Part shown: positions 34,304 through 42,806 of the stretch, one piece after another
How positions within the stretch are numbered: position 1 is the first letter of the stretch
Layout of the letters: each line of letters begins with the position of its first letter
Source: Streptomyces gardneri
GTDB taxonomy: Bacteria > Actinomycetota > Actinomycetes > Streptomycetales > Streptomycetaceae
Assembly (NCBI RefSeq): GCF_006539185.1
Contig: NZ_BJMN01000023.1
Span: 62,001-126,000, forward strand
Reading direction: 5' to 3'
DNA: 64,000 nucleotides
Program-made: the position numbers and the translations under genes
Notes under the pieces: generated by a model
Databases searched by the model: none
Told to the model about the DNA's origin: nothing
The model's input: the letters and a program-made list of their open reading frames with translations, nothing else

Positions 34304-35056
34304 CTAGCGGGCGAAGAGTTCGAACGTCACCGCCGGACGGTCGCCGAAGCGGGCCGCGGCGCGGCTCGTCGCCGCGGTGAGGAAAGAGCGGACGTACGCC
34401 TCCGGGTCCTCGTCCGTCAGGGCCTCGATGTAGGCGCGGTGGCAGAGGAGGGAGCGGACGGCGCGGTCCAGGCCGGGGGTCGCGTCGACCGCGTGGGTCG
34501 GGGTGCTGGAGGCGGCGACCGCGACCCAGCGGACGCCGTTCCAGGGCTCCAGGCCCTGTTCGGTCAGCTCGGAGAAGATCCAGCGGTTTCCGGCGTCGGC
34601 CGCCGCGTCGAGCGTGGCGCGGCCGACGGCCAGGTGGTCGGGAGTGTTCCAGGGGGCGCCGGGGCCGCCGCCCCAGGTGTCGCGGTGGTTGAGGGTGATG
34701 ACGAGCTCCGGGCGGTGGCGGCGGATCGCCGCCGCGATGTCGCGGCGCAGGCCGAGCCCGTACTCGATGACGCCGTCGCGGTGGTCGAGGAAGTCGACCG
34801 TCCCGACGCCGACGACGGCGGCGCTGTCCCGCTGCTCGCGCTCGCGCAGCGGGCCGCAGACGTCCGGGGCGAGGGTGTCGATGCCGGCCTCGCCGCGCGT
34901 GGCGAGGACGTAGACGACCTCCTTCCCCTCGTCCGTCCAGTCGGCGACGGCGGCGGCGCAGCCGTACTCCAGATCGTCGGGGTGGGCGACGACCGCGAGG
35001 GCCCGCTGCCAGTCGCGGGGCATGTCCAGGAGATCCGTGGCGTCGTTCTCGATCAT
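34304..35056 (-). CDS. PIG-L family deacetylase
   Basis: The 250-residue zinc hydrolase carries the family metal motif AHPDDLEYG (residues 24-32) and a second His site in NTPDHLAVG; RDGVIEYGLGLRRDIAAAIR follows the family pattern. Members remove N-acetyl groups from GlcNAc conjugates such as mycothiol or bacillithiol precursors or sugar-phosphates. The start ATG 35056 overlaps the SIS gene stop (ATGA), so the two are translated together. Deacetylation followed by SIS-type isomerisation would convert an N-acetylated amino sugar to a keto sugar phosphate. Confidence 0.88.
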   Translation of the reverse strand: MIENDATDLLDMPRDWQRALAVVAHPDDLEYGCAAAVADWTDEGKEVVYVLATRGEAGIDTLAPDVCGPLREREQRDSAAVVGVGTVDFLDHRDGVIEYGLGLRRDIAAAIRRHRPELVITLNHRDTWGGGPGAPWNTPDHLAVGRATLDAAADAGNRWIFSELTEQGLEPWNGVRWVAVAASSTPTHAVDATPGLDRAVRSLLCHRAYIEALTDEDPEAYVRSFLTAATSRAAARFGDRPAVTFELFAR

Positions 35057-35985
35057 GAGCGCAGGATACGGGTCGCGTCCGAGACGGTCGGGCGGAACGC
35101 TCCGGCGAGGATCACCGAACGCGAGACGTGCCGCGGGCGATCGGGGTTGAGGCCGCGCCGGTCCGCGAGGGCGACGGCGAGCCGCTGGGCGCGGACGAGC
35201 GCGGCGACCGGGTCGATCGCGTCGGCGGCGAACAGGGCGCCGGTGGACTCCACTTCGTCCCGGAGGCCCGAGGGAGCGGGACCGAGACAGCAGACGAGGC
35301 TGGTCCGGTCGCTGATGCTGATCGGGCCGTGCCGGTACTCCATCGCCGCGTACGACTCCGTCCAGGCGCGGGCCACTTCACGGACCTTGAGGGCCGCCTC
35401 GTCGGCGAGGCCCACGGTCCAGCCGGTGCCGAGGAAGGTGAACTGACCGCGTCGCTCCCAGACGGCGGGGAGCCGCTCGTACAGCACGAGCTCCGCGTCG
35501 GCGATGGCCGGGGCGAGGTCCACCCCGAGCCCCGCGCGCAGGAGTTGGAGCGCCGTGGTGGCGAACCGGGTCTGGACGACGGAGCGTTCGTCGGCGAAGG
35601 CGAGGTCGACGGTCTCGTCCGCGAGCTGTCCCGCCGGGCTGTCGGGGACGCCGGTGAGCACGAGGGTCGGGATGCGGCCGGCCGCGCCGGCGAGCAGGTT
35701 CACGACCTCCGTGGTCGTCCCGGAGCGGGTGAGGGCGACGATCCGGTCGTAGCCGCGGCCGAGAGGTGTCCGGTCCGACGCGGGGAAGGCGTCGGTCTCG
35801 CCCGCGCCGAGGGACTCGCGCAGCGCGGCGTAGGCACGGGCGATGAAGTACGAGGTGCCGCAGCCGACGACGGCGACGCGCTCGCCCCGGCGCGGCAGTC
35901 GGGCGGCCTCGCGGTCGGCGGTCTCGGCGGCGCGGCGCCAGCAGTCGGGCTGGCTGGCGATCTCCGCGGTCACATGGGTGCTCAT
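35053..35985 (-). CDS. SIS-domain protein, AgaS/GlmS-like isomerase
   Basis: The 310-residue protein has two SIS domains: VAVVGCGTSYFIARAYAALR and IVALTRSGTTTEVVNLLAGA in the first, QFTFLGTGWTVGLADEAALK and ESYAAMEYRHGPISISDRTS in the second. This is the isomerase module of glucosamine-6-phosphate synthase and of AgaS deaminase/isomerases; the glutaminase half is absent, so it likely isomerises or deaminates amino-sugar phosphates. The start ATG 35985 follows GAGAGAGGACC. An ACCGGTACCGGT palindrome 50 nt upstream lies just after the GntR-type regulator gene. Confidence 0.85.
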   Translation of the reverse strand: MSTHVTAEIASQPDCWRRAAETADREAARLPRRGERVAVVGCGTSYFIARAYAALRESLGAGETDAFPASDRTPLGRGYDRIVALTRSGTTTEVVNLLAGAAGRIPTLVLTGVPDSPAGQLADETVDLAFADERSVVQTRFATTALQLLRAGLGVDLAPAIADAELVLYERLPAVWERRGQFTFLGTGWTVGLADEAALKVREVARAWTESYAAMEYRHGPISISDRTSLVCCLGPAPSGLRDEVESTGALFAADAIDPVAALVRAQRLAVALADRRGLNPDRPRHVSRSVILAGAFRPTVSDATRILRS

Positions 35986-36034
35986 GATCCGGTCCTCTCT
36001 CGCGGACTCCCCCGTGGGGTCCGGACCGAGTTCT

Positions 36035-36046
36035 ACCGGTACCGGT
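36035..36046. promoter_or_regulatory. GntR/LacI-type operator before the SIS-PIG-L pair
   Basis: ACCGGTACCGGT is a perfect palindrome at the promoter position of the SIS gene, just downstream of the regulator gene. Confidence 0.5.
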
Positions 36047-36073
36047 CAAGAGCACACCATGAGCAATAGGTAC

Positions 36074-37189
36074 TCACTGCTTGGACTTTTTCCCGCAGGA
36101 GGCGCGGACGACGAGCCGGGGCCGCAGCTGCACCTGGTGGAGCGGGGCGGCGTCGCCCTCGGCGAGGCGCCGGAGGAGGATCCGCGCGGCCATCCGTCCG
36201 AGTTGGTACTTGGGCGGTGAGACGGCGGTCAGCGGGGTCTCCGCGACGTCCGCGAACTCGTTGTCGTAGCTGATCATGGCCAGGTCCTCGGGCACCCGGA
36301 GCCCGGCGCGGCGGGCCGCCCCGAGCATCAGCGCGGCCTCCCGGTCGCCGAAGCAGAGCGCGGCGGTGACGCCGGCGGCACGCAGGGCGGCGAGGGCCCG
36401 GTCGGCGCGGTCCGGGTCCCAGCGGGCCATGACGTCCCGCTCGTACGGCGGTGCCGCGGGCAGGCCGAGGTCGGCGAGCGCCCGGGCGAAGCCGGACTCG
36501 ATGGGCGCGGTGGTGGGCGCGTCGGTGCGGGCGACGAGGCCGAGCCGTTCGTGGCCGAGGCCGTGCAGATGGCGTACGGCGTCGTAGGCGCCGCCCTCGT
36601 GGTCGGTGCAGACGTGTTCGGTGGCGTCGCCGGGGCCGTGGGCGGCGAGCCGGCGTTCGACGAGGACGGCGGGCACGGGCAGGGCGAGGAGTTCCTCGGC
36701 GCGGCGGCCGGGATCGGTGGCGGTGTGCAGGCTCGGGACGAGGAGGAGCCCGTGGACCCCGTCCGAGAGGAGGCGTTCGACGGCCGCGTCCTCCTCGTCG
36801 GGGTCGTAGTGGGAGCAGGCGAGGACGAGCCGGGCGCCGTCCGCCGCGAGCTCCTTCTCGATGCCCTGGAGGACGCGCGGGTAGTAGAAGGTGGTGTCGG
36901 GGACGAGGACGCCGACGATCCGGCGGCCCGCGCCGCCCCGCTCGGGGCGGTGGGCGGCGAAGGTGCCCGCGCCCTGGCGGCGCTCGACGAGGCCGAGGGC
37001 GACGAGGTCCTCGTAGGCGCGGCGTACGGTCGTCACCGACAGGCCGGTCTCGGTGGCGAGGGCGCGTTCGGTGGGGAGTTTGCTGCCGGGTGGCCAGGTG
37101 CCGTCGAGGATGCCGCGCCGCAGCTCGGCCATGAGGGCCCGGAACTTCAGTTCCCGGCCGGACGCCGGAGTCTCACGTCGTCCCGCCAT
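36074..37189 (-). CDS. GntR/LacI hybrid transcriptional regulator
   Basis: The 371-residue protein has an N-terminal GntR winged helix (FRALMAELRRGILDGTWPPG, SKLPTERALATETGLSVTTV, RRAYEDLVALGLVERRQGAG) and a LacI-type periplasmic-binding sensor domain (GRRIVGVLVPDTTFYYPRVL; GLLLVPSLH; LGLVARTDAPTTAPIESGFA; DLAMISYDNEFADVAETPLT). It resembles AraR-type regulators of sugar catabolism. The start is ATG 37189 with GAGGGGG. It probably controls the adjacent SIS and PIG-L genes through the palindrome at 36035. Confidence 0.9.
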   Translation of the reverse strand: MAGRRETPASGRELKFRALMAELRRGILDGTWPPGSKLPTERALATETGLSVTTVRRAYEDLVALGLVERRQGAGTFAAHRPERGGAGRRIVGVLVPDTTFYYPRVLQGIEKELAADGARLVLACSHYDPDEEDAAVERLLSDGVHGLLLVPSLHTATDPGRRAEELLALPVPAVLVERRLAAHGPGDATEHVCTDHEGGAYDAVRHLHGLGHERLGLVARTDAPTTAPIESGFARALADLGLPAAPPYERDVMARWDPDRADRALAALRAAGVTAALCFGDREAALMLGAARRAGLRVPEDLAMISYDNEFADVAETPLTAVSPPKYQLGRMAARILLRRLAEGDAAPLHQVQLRPRLVVRASCGKKSKQ

Positions 37190-37268
37190 CCGGGCCCCCT
37201 CGTGCGGGCCGGTCGCGCCTCCGGCTCCCTCGCTGTGCGATTGCGCGCCGAATCCTATGCCCGGCCGG

Positions 37269-38576
37269 TCACTTCTCGCCCCGGGCGAGGGCGAGCAGCC
37301 GGTCGAGGACGCGCGGGCCGCCGGCCCGTACGCCGTCGTGCTCGAACTCGTCGGTCACCCAGGTCCGCAGGCCGCGCACGGCGCTCGCCGTTTCGAGGGA
37401 GTGGGCGGTGTCCACGTACATGTCGTCGTGGTAGACGGCGGCGGCGACCGGGACCTCGTTGGCGGCCAGGCTCTCGGGGTCGTAGAGCGGGGCCCAGTCG
37501 GCGCGCGCGGCGAGCAGTTCGGCGGTCTCGCGGAGCGGCCGCAGCGCCGGGTCGGTGCGGAAGTGCCAGGGGTGGACGGTCTCGCCGGTGAAGAGGAAGG
37601 GCTCGCCGGCGGAGAGCGCCGCGGCGGCGTCGAACTCGGGGAACTCGCCCCGGACCCGCTCGGCGGCCCAGTCGGTGGGGCCCTGTCCCTGGGCGTAGAT
37701 GGCCTCGTGGAGGACGGCGTAGAGCGGGTGCCCGGCGTACGACAGGTGGGCCTGGACCTGTTCGAGGAAGGCATCGGCGAGCACCGGTCCGCCCAGGGCC
37801 GGGACGAAGGCCTGTTCCAGGAGCAGATGGAGCTGGTGGGTGCCGTCGCCGGAGCCGAGGAGGATGCCGAGGGACTGGAAGGCCTCGACGGTCAGGAGCC
37901 CCCCGCCGGGGAGGGTGACCTCGTGGTCGAGGAGGTGGGCGGCGATCGCCCGGGCGCGTTCGGCGTCCTGCGGGTAGCGGGCGAAGTGGGCCTCGTTCTT
38001 GCGCCGGACGCGGGGGTAGGCGGCGCGGTAGACCTCGTCGGCCGTGGCGTACAGGGACGGCAGGCCGCCGGTCACGAGGACCGTATCCAGGCCCTCGGGG
38101 GCGGTGGAGAGGTAGTGGGTCGCGCAGAAGCCGCCGAAGCTCTGGCCGAGGACGGTCCAGGGGGCGCCGCCGGTGAGGCGCCGCCGGATCAGTTCGCAGT
38201 CCTTGACGATGGAGTCGGCGCGGAAGTGGGCGAGGTAGCCGGCCTGCTCGGCCGGGGTGCCGCGCAGGGGCAGGGTCTGGCGGTTGGCGGGGGTGGAGCG
38301 GCCGGTGCCGCGCTGGTCGAGGAGGAGGACGCGGTACTCGCGTACGGCCCGGCCGAGCCAGGCCTGCGGCCCGACGAAGCGGCGGGCGCCGAAGCCGGGT
38401 CCGCCCTCCAGGTAGACCAGCCAGGGGAGCCGTTCCCGGTCCTTGTCGGCCGTCCCGCTCGCGACGAGCTCGCGGCCGTAGATCTCGATCCGCTCGCCGT
38501 CGGGGCGGGTGTGGTCGAGGGGGACGGGGAAGCGGTGGTCGGTGAGGACGAGTCCCGGCTGGCGGTAGGTGGTCAA
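37269..38576 (-). CDS. Proline iminopeptidase-type alpha/beta hydrolase
   Basis: A 435-residue S33-family hydrolase. The oxyanion motif is LEGGPGFG, the nucleophile elbow is GQSFGG with Ser, and the cap region is large. YGRELVASG and LLDQRGTGRST fit the family, which removes N-terminal proline (or other residues) from peptides. A TTG at 38576 with GGAGCAGGAGC upstream is the best start. It is cytoplasmic, probably monocistronic, and shielded from the GH5 gene by a strong hairpin at 38596. Confidence 0.85.
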   Translation of the reverse strand: MTTYRQPGLVLTDHRFPVPLDHTRPDGERIEIYGRELVASGTADKDRERLPWLVYLEGGPGFGARRFVGPQAWLGRAVREYRVLLLDQRGTGRSTPANRQTLPLRGTPAEQAGYLAHFRADSIVKDCELIRRRLTGGAPWTVLGQSFGGFCATHYLSTAPEGLDTVLVTGGLPSLYATADEVYRAAYPRVRRKNEAHFARYPQDAERARAIAAHLLDHEVTLPGGGLLTVEAFQSLGILLGSGDGTHQLHLLLEQAFVPALGGPVLADAFLEQVQAHLSYAGHPLYAVLHEAIYAQGQGPTDWAAERVRGEFPEFDAAAALSAGEPFLFTGETVHPWHFRTDPALRPLRETAELLAARADWAPLYDPESLAANEVPVAAAVYHDDMYVDTAHSLETASAVRGLRTWVTDEFEHDGVRAGGPRVLDRLLALARGEK

Positions 38577-38595
38577 CGCTGCTCCTGCTCCTGAT

Positions 38596-38642
38596 CGGTA
38601 CGCCCCCGCCAGGACAGTGGATCACATGGCGGGGGCGTACCG
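38596..38642. terminator. Hairpin terminator after the GH5 gene
   Basis: A 16-bp perfect stem (CGGTACGCCCCCGCCA / TGGCGGGGGCGTACCG) with a 15-nt loop separates the minus-strand GH5 gene from the peptidase gene; it would end GH5 transcription. Confidence 0.7.
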
Positions 38643-38674
38643 GAGCCGGGCGCGGTCGGCGGACCGGCGGGAGG

Positions 38675-39754
38675 TCAGGAGGTGGGGAAGGAGTCCGCCG
38701 TCCTGATGCGGTCGCGGATCCAGACGCCGGCGGGCTTGAGGGAGCCGGTGCCGGTCCAGCTTCCGCCGGCGGCGCAGGTGCCGGGCTTGAAGACGGCGCC
38801 GCTGCGCTCGTCGTCGGAGAAGTTCCAGTTGACCCAGCTGATCTTCTTCGCGGCCATCAGGTCGAGGTACTTCTTCGTCATGGTGAAGTCGTTCGCGCCC
38901 TCGCCCGCGTAGTTCTGCGTGCCGAACTCGGTGACGAAGACGGGCAGCTTGTCGGCGGCGCGGGAGAGGGTGTTCAGGTACTCCTCCCGGTGGGAGTACG
39001 CGTAGAAGTGGAAGGTGTACATGATGTTGGCCGCGTTCACCGGGTGGGAGACGACCTCGGACTCGTTCGAGCCCTCCGAGACTCCGAACGAGGACCAGGC
39101 GCGCGTGCCGACGAGGACCGGGGTCTCGGCGTCCTTTGCGCGGATGACGGGGATGAGCTGCTCGGCGTAGCTCTTGATGCGGGACCAGGAGACACCGCTG
39201 GGCTCGTTGGCGATCTCGTAGAGCAGGTTGGTCTTGGAGCCGTGGCGCTTGGCGATCTCGGTGAAGAAGGTCTTGGCGCGGGCGAGGTTGTGGTGCGGGT
39301 CGCCCGGGTCGAGCATGTGCCAGTCGACGATCACGTACATGCCGCGCGCGGTGGCCTGCTCGATGAGCGAGTGGGCCAGGTCGGTGTACTTGCGGGGGTC
39401 GGTCTCGTAGCCGTCCTCCTGGACGTACGTGGAGACGCGCAGGACGTCGGCGTTCCAGTCCTTGGCGAGCGCGTCGAGGGAGCCGCCCGTCAGGCACTGG
39501 GAGTACCACTGGGTGCCGTGGCTGGACATGCCGCGCAGCTGGATCGGGTTGCCGTACTTGTTGCAGAGCTTGGTGCCGCAGACCGCGAGCTGGCCGTTGA
39601 TCGCGGCGGGGGTGGCCGCGGTCGCGCGGGCGGGGGCCGCGCTGACGGTGGGCGGTGCGGCGGCGAGGCCGAGGAGCAGGGTGCCGAGTGCGGTGGCGGC
39701 GACGCCGAGGCGGCGGAGTCCGGTGCGGGGGCGTATGGATCGTGCCGAAGTCAT
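38675..39754 (-). CDS. Secreted GH5-family endoglucanase
   Basis: The 359-residue secreted enzyme has a long Sec signal (residues 1-40, cleavage after VSAA). A GH5 TIM barrel follows: GMSSHGTQWYSQ at the start, the acid/base Glu184 in YEIANEPSG, the nucleophile Glu276 in FVTEFGTQNY, and WVNWNFSDD near the end. It cuts beta-1,4-glucan or mannan; the subfamily cannot be fixed by eye. There is no separate carbohydrate-binding domain. An inverted repeat GGAAGGAAACCTTCC lies about 50 nt upstream of the start. Confidence 0.92.
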   Translation of the reverse strand: MTSARSIRPRTGLRRLGVAATALGTLLLGLAAAPPTVSAAPARATAATPAAINGQLAVCGTKLCNKYGNPIQLRGMSSHGTQWYSQCLTGGSLDALAKDWNADVLRVSTYVQEDGYETDPRKYTDLAHSLIEQATARGMYVIVDWHMLDPGDPHHNLARAKTFFTEIAKRHGSKTNLLYEIANEPSGVSWSRIKSYAEQLIPVIRAKDAETPVLVGTRAWSSFGVSEGSNESEVVSHPVNAANIMYTFHFYAYSHREEYLNTLSRAADKLPVFVTEFGTQNYAGEGANDFTMTKKYLDLMAAKKISWVNWNFSDDERSGAVFKPGTCAAGGSWTGTGSLKPAGVWIRDRIRTADSFPTS

Positions 39755-39800
39755 GGGGGTCTCCCGGAACGATGAAAGCGGAACGAGGAACGAGCAGACT

Positions 39801-39815
39801 GGAAGGAAACCTTCC
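39801..39815. promoter_or_regulatory. Inverted repeat upstream of the GH5 gene
   Basis: GGAAGG-AAA-CCTTCC is a perfect palindrome followed by AT-rich TAACGAATGAATAG, at the promoter position of the GH5 gene. Similar TAGGAA...TTCCTA repeats precede other secreted Streptomyces hydrolase genes. Confidence 0.45.
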
Positions 39816-39902
39816 TAACGAATGAATAGCAGGGGTCCGGAGCGCCTCGCAAGGGTCATGACAAGAGACGCTGTTCAGCGGGCTGACTCACCGTCCGGCC
39901 CG

Positions 39903-40877
39903 TCAGCGCGGGATCAGGCCCTTGTCGGCGAGGTAGTCGCGCGCCACGTCCTCGGGAAGACGGCGCCAGCTGTCCACCCGTTCGTTGAGCGCCGCCAGAT
40001 CGGCCGTGGTCAGGACGGTGTTGAGGCGGTCGAGGGCTCCCGTGACGTCCGCGCCGCCGGCGCGGGCCCGATTGACCACGGGCACGATGTGGTCGGCGTT
40101 CTGGAGGTTCTTGTCGTCGGCGAGCAGGACGAGCCCGAAGTCGTCGAGCGTGGCGTCTGTGGTCGTCGTGAGCACCATATGGTCCTGGCCGCTCTGGACG
40201 GCCTGCTTCGCCTGGGTCGTCCCGACGCCCCTGGGGTCGACGGCGGTCACCTCGATCCCGTACACCTTCGTCAGACCCGGGGCGCAGTACGGCCGCTGGA
40301 CGCACTCGTCCCCGGCGGCGAGCCGGACGGGGACGCGGGCGGCGCCGAGGTCGCTCAGGGTCTTCAGGCGGTGCTCGGCGGCGAAGGCGGCGGTGACGGC
40401 GAAGGCGTTCTGGTCGACGGCCCGGCCGGGGTCGAGGACGGTGAGCCCGCGCGGACCGGCGAGCGCGCGGAGGGCGGTCATGGTCGCGGCCGGGTCGGGC
40501 GAGCCGACGGTCGGCGCGTCCGCCCCGTTGACCTTGGCGTTCAGCCAGTCGGCGAAGGTCGCCGCGTACTCCGGTACGACGTCGATCTGCCCGTTCTCCA
40601 GCGCGGGTTCGTACAGCTCGCGGTTGGTGACGGAGAGGATCTTCGTGCGGTGGCCGGCCTGCTCCAGGAGCAGTGCGTACATCTGGGCGAGCAGGTCGCT
40701 CTCGGTGAATCCGGCCGAGCCGACGACCAGACGGCTGCCGTCACCGGGCTGCGCCGTGACCTGGCCCTGCTGCTCCAGGCTCGGGCCCTCGGCGCACCCG
40801 GAGAGCGCGAGGGCGAGGCCTAGGGAGAGCGCGAGGGAGACCGGAACGGCGAGCAGCCGTACACGGGGTGGCCTCAC
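39903..40877 (-). CDS. Glycine betaine/choline-type ABC substrate-binding lipoprotein (OpuBC-like)
   Basis: The 324-residue protein starts at GTG 40877, overlapping the permease stop (GTGA). Lipobox LSGC (Cys28). The OpuAC/OpuBC fold is visible in RLVVGSAGFTESDLLAQMY, GQIDVVPEYAATFADWLNAK, and FAVTAAFAAEHRLKTLSDL; the QNAFAVTAAFA segment resembles quaternary-amine binders with aromatic cage residues. It would deliver betaine, choline or similar osmolytes to the two permeases upstream. Confidence 0.88.
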   Translation of the reverse strand: MRPPRVRLLAVPVSLALSLGLALALSGCAEGPSLEQQGQVTAQPGDGSRLVVGSAGFTESDLLAQMYALLLEQAGHRTKILSVTNRELYEPALENGQIDVVPEYAATFADWLNAKVNGADAPTVGSPDPAATMTALRALAGPRGLTVLDPGRAVDQNAFAVTAAFAAEHRLKTLSDLGAARVPVRLAAGDECVQRPYCAPGLTKVYGIEVTAVDPRGVGTTQAKQAVQSGQDHMVLTTTTDATLDDFGLVLLADDKNLQNADHIVPVVNRARAGGADVTGALDRLNTVLTTADLAALNERVDSWRRLPEDVARDYLADKGLIPR

Positions 40878-41548
40878 GCGCCGCTCCCCCGTGCCCCGGC
40901 GGGCGCGAGGCGCTGGACACCCTCGAAGACGCCCTCGACCAACAGCGCGAGGGCGGCCACGAGGACGGCTCCGGCGACGACCTGCGGAGTGGAGGCGAGG
41001 TTGAACCCCGCCGTGATGATCCGGCCGAGGCCGCCGCCGCCGGCGAGCGCGGCCACGGTGGCGGTGGCGACGAGCTGGACGGCGGCGATCCGCACGCCGG
41101 TGAGGATCATCGGCAGTGCGAGCGGCAGCTCGACCCGGGTCAGGGTCTGAGCACCCGTCATGCCCATGCCCCGGGCGGCCCGTACGACGTCCGCGTCGAC
41201 GCCGCGCATCCCGACGTACGCGTTGGTGAGCAGCGGGGGTACGGCGAAGAGGACGAGCGCGATGATCGTCGGCCACTCGCCGTACGGGCCGAGCGGGCTG
41301 AGGAGCAGGAGGACGAGGACGGCGAAGGTGGGCACGGCACGGCCCGCGTTGGCGAGGTTCACGGCGAGCCCGCCGCCCTTGCCGAGGTGACCGAGGACGA
41401 GGGCGACGGGCAGGGCGAGAAGGCAGCTGAGCGCGAGGCAGACGACGGTGAGGAACAGATGCTCGACGAGCCGGTGCCAGACGCCGTTCTCGCCGGACCA
41501 GTGCGCGGCGGTGGTGAGCCAGGACCAGGCGTCGGTCAGCGTGGTCAC
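40874..41548 (-). CDS. Glycine betaine-type ABC permease
   Basis: The 224-residue protein starts at GTG 41548, overlapping the previous permease stop (GTGA). It has five or six helices (FLTVVCLALSCLLALPVALV; ANAGRAVPTFAVLVLLLLSP; ...). The EAA loop is ARGMGMTGAQTLTRVELPLALP. This is the OpuBB/OpuBD-type transmembrane subunit. It pairs with the permease at 41545-42225 and the lipoprotein at 39903. No nucleotide-binding subunit lies in this cluster. Confidence 0.85.
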   Translation of the reverse strand: MTTLTDAWSWLTTAAHWSGENGVWHRLVEHLFLTVVCLALSCLLALPVALVLGHLGKGGGLAVNLANAGRAVPTFAVLVLLLLSPLGPYGEWPTIIALVLFAVPPLLTNAYVGMRGVDADVVRAARGMGMTGAQTLTRVELPLALPMILTGVRIAAVQLVATATVAALAGGGGLGRIITAGFNLASTPQVVAGAVLVAALALLVEGVFEGVQRLAPAGARGSGA

Positions 41549-42225
41549 CCGGCCTGCCCCCGCGTCCACGGGGTGAGGAGCCGTTGCACGCCGAGGAGGA
41601 GCAGGTCGGCGACGACGGCGATGACGACGCAGAGGACGGAGGCGGTGAGCACCTGGGCCTTGAAGTAGGTGTTCATCCCCGCGTAGATCAGGTTCCCGAG
41701 GCCGCCGTGGCCGACGATCGCGCCGATGGTGACCAGGGAGACGGCGGAAACGGTGGCGATGCGCAGCCCGGCCATGGCCGCGGGCAGCGCGAGGGGCAGT
41801 TCGACGGCGAGCAGGAGGCGGATCGGCCCGTAGCCGAGGCCGCGCGCGGCCTGCCGCGTCTCCTCGGGGACCGCGCGGAGCCCGGCGAGGATGTTCCGTA
41901 CGAGGAGGGTGAGCGAGTACAGGACGAGCCCGGCCACGACCAGCGCGGCGGAGAGGCCGTACACGGGCAGGAGCAGCGAGAACATCGCGAGGGCCGGGAT
42001 CGTGTACAGGACCGTGGTGATCCCGAGGACGGGCCCGGCCGCCCAGCGCCAGCGGCGCGCGAGGACCGCGAGGGGCAGCGCGAGCAGCAGGGCGAGGGCG
42101 ACCGAGACACCGGTCAGCTGGAGGTGCTGGACGACGGCGTCCGTCAGGATCTCGTCGCGCGTGGACACATAGGCGCCGCAGATCCAGTCGTTGCGGGCGA
42201 GGCAGTCGTCGGGCGGCGCGGTCAC
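41545..42225 (-). CDS. Glycine betaine-type ABC permease
   Basis: A 226-residue permease starts at GTG 42225. After a charged N-terminus with DEILTDAVVQHLQLTGVSVA there are about six helices; the EAA-type loop reads ARGLGYGPIRLLLAVELPLA. It is the first gene of the three-gene betaine cluster. The ribosome site is weak. Unlike most Streptomyces loci of this type, no ATPase gene precedes it; the neighbouring gene upstream is a VOC protein. Confidence 0.85.
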   Translation of the reverse strand: MTAPPDDCLARNDWICGAYVSTRDEILTDAVVQHLQLTGVSVALALLLALPLAVLARRWRWAAGPVLGITTVLYTIPALAMFSLLLPVYGLSAALVVAGLVLYSLTLLVRNILAGLRAVPEETRQAARGLGYGPIRLLLAVELPLALPAAMAGLRIATVSAVSLVTIGAIVGHGGLGNLIYAGMNTYFKAQVLTASVLCVVIAVVADLLLLGVQRLLTPWTRGQAG

Positions 42226-42284
42226 CTACCCATTGCAGGCGGTGCGGGGCGCCGCCCGCACTCCCGGCCGGGCCGTTCGGGTGC

Positions 42285-42348
42285 TCGGACCTCCGTGAGG
42301 ACGGACCGCATCGAGGACGGGCCTCCGTCGGGTCGGACCTCCGTGAGG
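42285..42348. repeat. Imperfect 48-bp-spaced direct repeat
   Basis: TCGGACCTCCGTGAGG occurs at 42285-42300 and 42333-42348, and a related CAGACCTCCTTGAGGACGG follows. The repeat lies between the betaine permease start and the VOC gene stop and could be a transcription control or a replication slip product. Confidence 0.55.
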
Positions 42349-42738
42349 TCAGACCTCCTTGAGGACGGACAGGACGTTCCCCGCCGGGTCCGTGAACCAG
42401 GCGATCGACGGCCGGCCGTCACCGCCCCGCATGATGCCCTTCTCGTCCGTCTCGAACTCGGGGTAGCGCTCCATGGTCACCCCGCGCGCCGAGAGGTCGT
42501 CGACGGCCCGCTCGACGTCGTCCACCTCGAAGTTGAGGATCGTGTACGACGCGGGGGTGTGGTTCTCCTTCGGGTAGACGAAGATCCGGGTCCCGCCGGC
42601 CAGGGTGAGGAAGAGCATCCGCATGTCGGCGTCGCCCGCCTCCTCCACCTTCAGTCCGAGGGTCTCCCCGTAGAAGCGCTTGGCGGCGTCGAGGTCGTCG
42701 ACCGAGAAGCCGCTGAATGCCGAGGTCTCGCCGAACAT
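42349..42738 (-). CDS. VOC-family (glyoxalase-like) protein
   Basis: A 129-residue single VOC module starts at ATG 42738 (GGAAGGGAG upstream). FSVDDLDAAKRFYGETLGLK opens the beta-alpha-beta-beta-beta fold; NFEVDDVERAVDDLSARGV and the closing WFTDPAGNVLSVLKEV are typical. Substrate not known. The gene sits alone between a betaine permease and nadE. Confidence 0.85.
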   Translation of the reverse strand: MFGETSAFSGFSVDDLDAAKRFYGETLGLKVEEAGDADMRMLFLTLAGGTRIFVYPKENHTPASYTILNFEVDDVERAVDDLSARGVTMERYPEFETDEKGIMRGGDGRPSIAWFTDPAGNVLSVLKEV

Positions 42739-42806
42739 GACGTGCTCCCTTCCGGGGAACTCTGTCGAGCTCCCCTTCCAGGATCCGCCGACGGGCCGCG
42801 AAGCGC

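Noticed and set aside
42285..42348. CRISPR-like repeat
   Set aside because: Only two true copies with a 32-bp interval and no cas genes.
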